Assembly (NCBI GenBank): GCA_002898915.1
Contig: BEHO01000025.1
Span: forward strand, 1 to 9,359
Origin: a bacterium HR12
Lineage (GTDB): Bacteria; Actinomycetota; UBA4738; HRBIN12
Length of the DNA stretch: 9,359 nt
Direction: 5' to 3'
The translations under genes were made by a program, and so were the position numbers. Shown piece by piece: positions 6,638-9,359 of the stretch. A model generated the notes under the pieces. The model was not told the origin of the DNA. It saw only the letters and a program-made list of their open reading frames with translations, and ran no database searches. The number at the start of each line of letters is the position of its first letter. The stretch's first letter is position 1.

Positions 6638-7483
6638 TCATCCTAGCGCGGCGAGTCGGCGGAGCGCGGTGAACGCCTCGGGGTCGCAGGTCGAGCTCCC
6701 GAGGCGGATCGGGTCGTACCGCTCGCCGTGGCAATCCGAGCCCCCGGTCGGGATCAGCCCGAGCCGGTCGGCCAGACGACGGTAGTGCTCGCGCTGCTCC
6801 GGGGTGTGGTCGGTGTGGTCGACCTCCAGACCCTGCATCCCCGCGGCGGCCATGCGCTCGATGAGGTCCTCGGGGACCGAGCTCTGGTCCCCCCACATCC
6901 CCGGGTGGGCGAGCACGCACACCCCACCGGCCCGGAGGATCAGCCCCACCGCGTCCACCGGGTCGAGCGCGTGCTTCGGCACGTGGGCGGGCTTCCCGTC
7001 GGCGAGGTACCGGTCGAAGGCCTCCCGCTCGGTCTCCACGATCCCGGCCTCCACCATGGCCTGGGCGATGTGGGGCCGCACGATGTTGCCCCCGCCCGCG
7101 ATCTCGCGCACCCGCTCGAAGGAGACGGGGAGCCCGAGTTCGCGGAGCTTCTCGACGATGAGCTCCCCTCGCCGGAAGCGCTCGTCCCGCAGGCGCGCGA
7201 GCTCCGCCTGGAGCTCGGCGTTCGACACGTCCGGCCAGTACGCGAGGACGTGCACCGAGGTGCGCTCGTACTCGGCGGAGAGCTCCACCCCCGGCACGAC
7301 CTCGACCCCGAGCTCGGCCCCGGCGGCGAGGGCCTCCTCCAGGCCGTCGGTCGTGTCGTGATCGGTGAGGGCCACCACCTCCAGGCCGAGCTCGGCGGCG
7401 CGCCGCACGACCTCGGCCGGCTCGAACGTCCCGTCCGAGCGGTTCGAGTGCGCGTGCAGGTCGATCCCGGGCATCCGGTGCAT
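6638..7483 (-). CDS. PHP-domain phosphoesterase (YciV/RNase AM-like; 3',5'-nucleotide phosphatase or 5'-3' oligoribonuclease)
   Basis: The 281-residue protein has the complete set of PHP metal-binding motifs: HAH (His10, His12) with Asp17, TDHDT (Asp41-His42-Asp43), PGVELSA (Glu67), His78, LAHPGM (His193) and GGSDCHG (Asp250, His252). Length and motif order match the trinuclear phosphoesterases of the YciV group, which remove phosphate from 3',5'-nucleoside bisphosphates and trim short RNAs from the 5' end. The insert from about residue 85 to 175 (arginine-rich helix, then NIVRPHIAQAMVEAG) is also typical. No DNA polymerase domain is attached, and a histidinol-phosphatase role is less likely given the YciV-type insert. 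I chose ATG 7483 because GGGGAGGG (7500-7493) lies nine bases upstream; GTG 7510 or ATG 7474 are alternatives. It is cytosolic and diverges from lhgO. Confidence 0.9.
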   Translation of the reverse strand: MHRMPGIDLHAHSNRSDGTFEPAEVVRRAAELGLEVVALTDHDTTDGLEEALAAGAELGVEVVPGVELSAEYERTSVHVLAYWPDVSNAELQAELARLRDERFRRGELIVEKLRELGLPVSFERVREIAGGGNIVRPHIAQAMVEAGIVETEREAFDRYLADGKPAHVPKHALDPVDAVGLILRAGGVCVLAHPGMWGDQSSVPEDLIERMAAAGMQGLEVDHTDHTPEQREHYRRLADRLGLIPTGGSDCHGERYDPIRLGSSTCDPEAFTALRRLAALG

Positions 7484-7492
7484 GCTCGCAGA

Positions 7493-7500
7493 CCCTCCCC
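7493..7500 (-). promoter_or_regulatory. Shine-Dalgarno GGGGAGGG of the PHP gene
   Basis: On the minus strand this purine run lies nine bases before ATG 7483 and decides that start over GTG 7510. A partial -10-like TAGGTG (7513-7508) lies just upstream and overlaps the lhgO -10 box on the other strand. Confidence 0.55.
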
Positions 7501-7511
7501 GCACCGTCACC

Positions 7512-7517
7512 TACCCT
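7512..7517 (+). promoter_or_regulatory. Putative -10 box TACCCT of lhgO (leaderless start)
   Basis: TACCCT is followed by six bases and the GTG at 7524, with no Shine-Dalgarno between. A weak -35 candidate, CAGACC (7489-7494), lies 17 bases upstream, inside the PHP leader. The box falls in the 40-base divergent gap shared with the PHP gene. Confidence 0.5.
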
Positions 7518-7523
7518 TGCACC

Positions 7524-8732
7524 GTGGCCGAGCGGAACGACGTGGCGATCGTGGGGGGCGGGATCGTGGGGCTCGCCACCGCCTACCGGCTCCTCGAGGA
7601 GCGCCCGGGCCTCCGGCTCGCCGTCCTCGAGAAGGAGCCCGAGCTCGCGCGGCACCAGACGGGTCGGAACTCCGGCGTCGTCCACGCCGGCCTCTCCTAC
7701 CCCCCGGGGTCGTTCAAGGCGCTCCTGGCCCGTGAGGGTCGGGAGGCGCTCGAGCGCTTCTGCGCGGAGCGCGGGATCCCGTACGAGCGCTGCGGCAAGC
7801 TCGTGGTGGCGGTGGAGGAGGACGAGCTCCCCCGGCTCGCCGAGCTCAGGGCCCGCGGCGAGGCGAACGGCCTCCGCGGGCTCACCGAGCTCGGCCCCGA
7901 GGGCATCCGCGAGATCGAGCCCCACGCCGCCGGCATCCGCGCCCTCCGCGTGCCCGAGACCGGCGTCGTCGACTTCCGCCGGGTCGCCCTGGCCCTCTCC
8001 GAAGAGGTCCGCGGGCGCGGCGGCGAGATCCTGCTCGGGCACCGCGTGACCGGCGTGCGCCGGCTCGGCGACGAGCTCGTGGTGGAGACGACGCGCGGTC
8101 CGGTCCTCGCCTGGAACCTCATCACCTGCGCCGGGCTGCAGTCCGACCGGCTCGCGCGGGCCACGGGGGCGCCGGAACGCATGCGGATCGTGCCGTTCCG
8201 GGGCGACTACCTCGCGCTCCGCCCGCACGCGCGGCACCTCGTCCGCGGCCTGATCTACCCCGTCCCCGACCCCGCCCTCCCCTTCCTCGGCGTGCACCTG
8301 ACGCGGCGGATCGACGGCGAGGTGTGGGCGGGCCCCAACGCCGTGCTCGCCCTGGCGCGCGAGCGCTACGGCCGGCTCGCCGTGGACCCGCGGGACGTGC
8401 TCGAGACCCTCGCCTGGCCCGGCTTCCGGCGCCTCGTCCGCCGGCACTGGCGGGTGGGCCTGGCCGAGCTCCGCCGGGACCTCTCGCGCCGGGCGTTCCT
8501 CGCCGCCTGCCGCCGCCTCGTCCCCGACCTCGGCCCGGACGACGTGGCGTGGGGGCCGAGCGGCATCCGGGCGCAGACCGTGCGCGAGGGCGGCGAGCTC
8601 GCCGACGACTTCGCCGTCCAGGCCGGACCGAGGATCCTCCACGTGCGGAACGCGCCCTCCCCGGCGGCGACGGCGAGCCTCGCCATCGGGCGGATCCTGG
8701 CGGAGCAGGCCATCGCTCGCTTCGACCTCTGA
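7524..8732 (+). CDS. lhgO: L-2-hydroxyglutarate oxidase (FAD-dependent, LhgO/YgaF-like)
   Basis: The 402-residue protein begins with the FAD-binding Rossmann motif VAIVGGGIVGLATAYRLL (Gly11, Gly13, Gly16) and the acidic strand end LAVLEKE. It then carries HQTGRNSGVVHAGLSYPPGS, the segment characteristic of LhgO within the DAO (PF01266) family. Further matches to E. coli LhgO are RCGKLVVA, CAGLQSDRLA, PFRGDYLALRP, LIYPVPDPALPFLGVHLTR, WAGPNAVLA, SGIRAQTV and NAPSPAATASLAIG. The length is near that of the E. coli enzyme (about 422). The enzyme oxidises L-2-hydroxyglutarate to 2-oxoglutarate and passes electrons to the quinone pool or oxygen. It serves either metabolite repair or the last step of glutarate breakdown. 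The glutarate hydroxylase gene (glaH/csiD) is absent from this window, so repair is the simpler reading here. The start at GTG 7524 fits the -10 box six bases upstream and a short N-terminus before the Rossmann strand. Confidence 0.94.
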   Translation: MAERNDVAIVGGGIVGLATAYRLLEERPGLRLAVLEKEPELARHQTGRNSGVVHAGLSYPPGSFKALLAREGREALERFCAERGIPYERCGKLVVAVEEDELPRLAELRARGEANGLRGLTELGPEGIREIEPHAAGIRALRVPETGVVDFRRVALALSEEVRGRGGEILLGHRVTGVRRLGDELVVETTRGPVLAWNLITCAGLQSDRLARATGAPERMRIVPFRGDYLALRPHARHLVRGLIYPVPDPALPFLGVHLTRRIDGEVWAGPNAVLALARERYGRLAVDPRDVLETLAWPGFRRLVRRHWRVGLAELRRDLSRRAFLAACRRLVPDLGPDDVAWGPSGIRAQTVREGGELADDFAVQAGPRILHVRNAPSPAATASLAIGRILAEQAIARFDL

Positions 8733-8760
8733 CCGCGGCGGCCACCCGGGGGCGGCGGTC
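8731..8760 (+). terminator. GC-rich hairpin after lhgO
   Basis: GACCGC (8731-8736) pairs with GCGGTC (8755-8760), and inside it GCC (8741-8743) can pair with GGC (8751-8753). It starts at the lhgO stop codon and lies in the 49-base gap before the convergent EamA gene. There is no T-tract, so it is a modest terminator candidate. Confidence 0.35.
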
Positions 8761-8781
8761 AACCGCGCGGGCGAGCCCGGC

Positions 8782-9359
8782 TCACTCCACGGGCGCGAGC
8801 TCCGCCCGCCCCCGCGCCTGCGCCGCGATCGTCACGTAGATCCCGGCCAGGATCAGCACCCCGCCCACCGCCGCCGCCCACGAGGGGATCTCGCCGAAGA
8901 ACGCGAGCGCGAGGAGGGAGGCCATCACGGGCTCCCCGGTCACGGCGATCGCGACGACGCTCGTCTCCACGTGCCCGAGCACGTAGTTGAAGACCGTGTG
9001 TCCGCCGATCTGGGGGATGAGCGCCATGAGCAGGAACAGGCCCCACACCCTCGGCTCGTACCCGAGGAAGGGCGTCCCCGAGACGGCCACCGCGATGGCG
9101 AGGACCACGGTCGTCGTCGAGTAGGCGATCCCCGTGTACGTGGTGAGCGAGATCCGCGTCCTGAGGCGCCGCCCGGCCAGGAAGTAGCCCGCCGCCGCGA
9201 GGGCGCCGCCCAGCGCGAGCAGGTCGCCGAAGGCGGCACGCGCCGAGACCCCGAAGTCCCCACCGGAGATCAGCGCGGCGCCGGCGAGGGCGAGGGCGAT
9301 CCCGGCCGCCGCCCGCCGGCTCACGCGCTCGCCGAGCATCCGGCCGAAGACCGCGACCC
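8782..9359 (-). CDS. EamA/DMT-family transporter (partial, N-terminal half beyond window)
   Basis: The minus-strand frame is open from the right edge to the stop at 8784-8782, giving the last 192 residues. The visible part starts inside the first EamA repeat, at the hallmark VAVFGRMLGERVSRR, followed by a hydrophobic helix (AAGIALALAGAALISGG). A complete second repeat comes next, with helices around FGDLLALGGALAAAGYFLAG, YTGIAYSTTTVVLAIAVAV, VWGLFLLMALIPQIGGHTVF and VETSVVAIAVTGEPVMASLL, then FFGEIPSWAAAVGGVLILAG. The E-P-V in the eighth helix region and 'F-F-G-E' near the end are standard EamA features. An ATG at 9339 is open for starting but lies within the conserved first repeat, so it is not the real start. 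These ten-helix inner-membrane proteins export amino acids or other metabolites; the substrate cannot be predicted. It is convergent with lhgO. Confidence 0.9.
   Translation of the reverse strand, partial: VAVFGRMLGERVSRRAAAGIALALAGAALISGGDFGVSARAAFGDLLALGGALAAAGYFLAGRRLRTRISLTTYTGIAYSTTTVVLAIAVAVSGTPFLGYEPRVWGLFLLMALIPQIGGHTVFNYVLGHVETSVVAIAVTGEPVMASLLALAFFGEIPSWAAAVGGVLILAGIYVTIAAQARGRAELAPVE

Noticed and set aside
6640..6645. Another TAGGAT on the minus strand, as in the leaderless promoters
   Set aside because: It is the end of the PHP gene (Leu-Gly-stop codons) and no GTG or ATG follows at 6-8 bases; coincidence. It shows that TAGGAT alone is not sufficient evidence.
6594..8762. Very long minus-strand open frame (over 700 codons) opposite lhgO and overlapping the PHP gene
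   Set aside because: Its translation is dominated by Arg, Gly, Ala, Pro and His with no recognisable domain, and it lies antisense to clear genes. Long antisense frames are expected where third positions are nearly all G or C.
1..9359. CRISPR array, IS element, tRNA/rRNA, prophage or toxin-antitoxin signature
   Set aside because: I saw no regularly spaced repeats, terminal inverted repeats with a transposase, cloverleaf genes or phage proteins. TldD/E can degrade the CcdA antitoxin in E. coli, but no ccd genes are here.

Overview
The window is a very GC-rich, densely packed stretch of ordinary bacterial chromosome. It carries nine protein-coding genes, two of them cut by the window ends, and no RNA gene, insertion sequence, CRISPR array or phage gene that I can see. 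High GC, strong G/C third-position bias, frequent GTG/TTG starts, TAnnnT -10 boxes and several apparently leaderless GTG starts fit Actinomycetota or a similar high-GC lineage. This is an inference; no marker gene here fixes the taxonomy.

Layout from left to right. (1) A polytopic membrane protein of the GPDPase-membrane-domain/DUF7847-like type on the minus strand, whose C-terminal end lies beyond base 1. (2) Divergent from it, a family C45 Ntn-hydrolase (acyl-CoA:6-APA acyltransferase-like) on the plus strand. (3) Convergent with that, a metal-dependent amidohydrolase of the prolidase-like group on the minus strand; the two genes share one CTAG as stop codon on both strands. (4-5) Divergent from the amidohydrolase, a tldD-pmbA(tldE) operon joined by a TGATG overlap. 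(6) A two-CBS-domain protein with its own promoter and ribosome binding site. (7) Convergent with it, a PHP-domain phosphoesterase on the minus strand, with a strong GC hairpin between the two. (8) Divergent from the PHP gene across only 40 bases, an L-2-hydroxyglutarate oxidase (lhgO) on the plus strand. (9) Convergent with lhgO, an EamA-family transporter whose N-terminal half lies beyond the right end.

Working together: genes 2-5 all code for enzymes that cut or transfer amide/peptide bonds (C45 Ntn-hydrolase, prolidase-like amidohydrolase, TldD/TldE protease). This suggests a small peptide or amide-processing neighbourhood, although only tldD-pmbA is clearly one transcription unit. Genes 6-9 look like housekeeping and metabolite-repair functions: CBS sensing, 3'-phosphonucleotide or short-RNA turnover, 2-hydroxyglutarate repair and export. 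I see no convincing new defence or mobile system. The most informative pattern is in the start signals: four genes have a TAnnnT box exactly 6-7 bases before a GTG (leaderless), while tldD, the CBS gene and the PHP gene have good Shine-Dalgarno sites.
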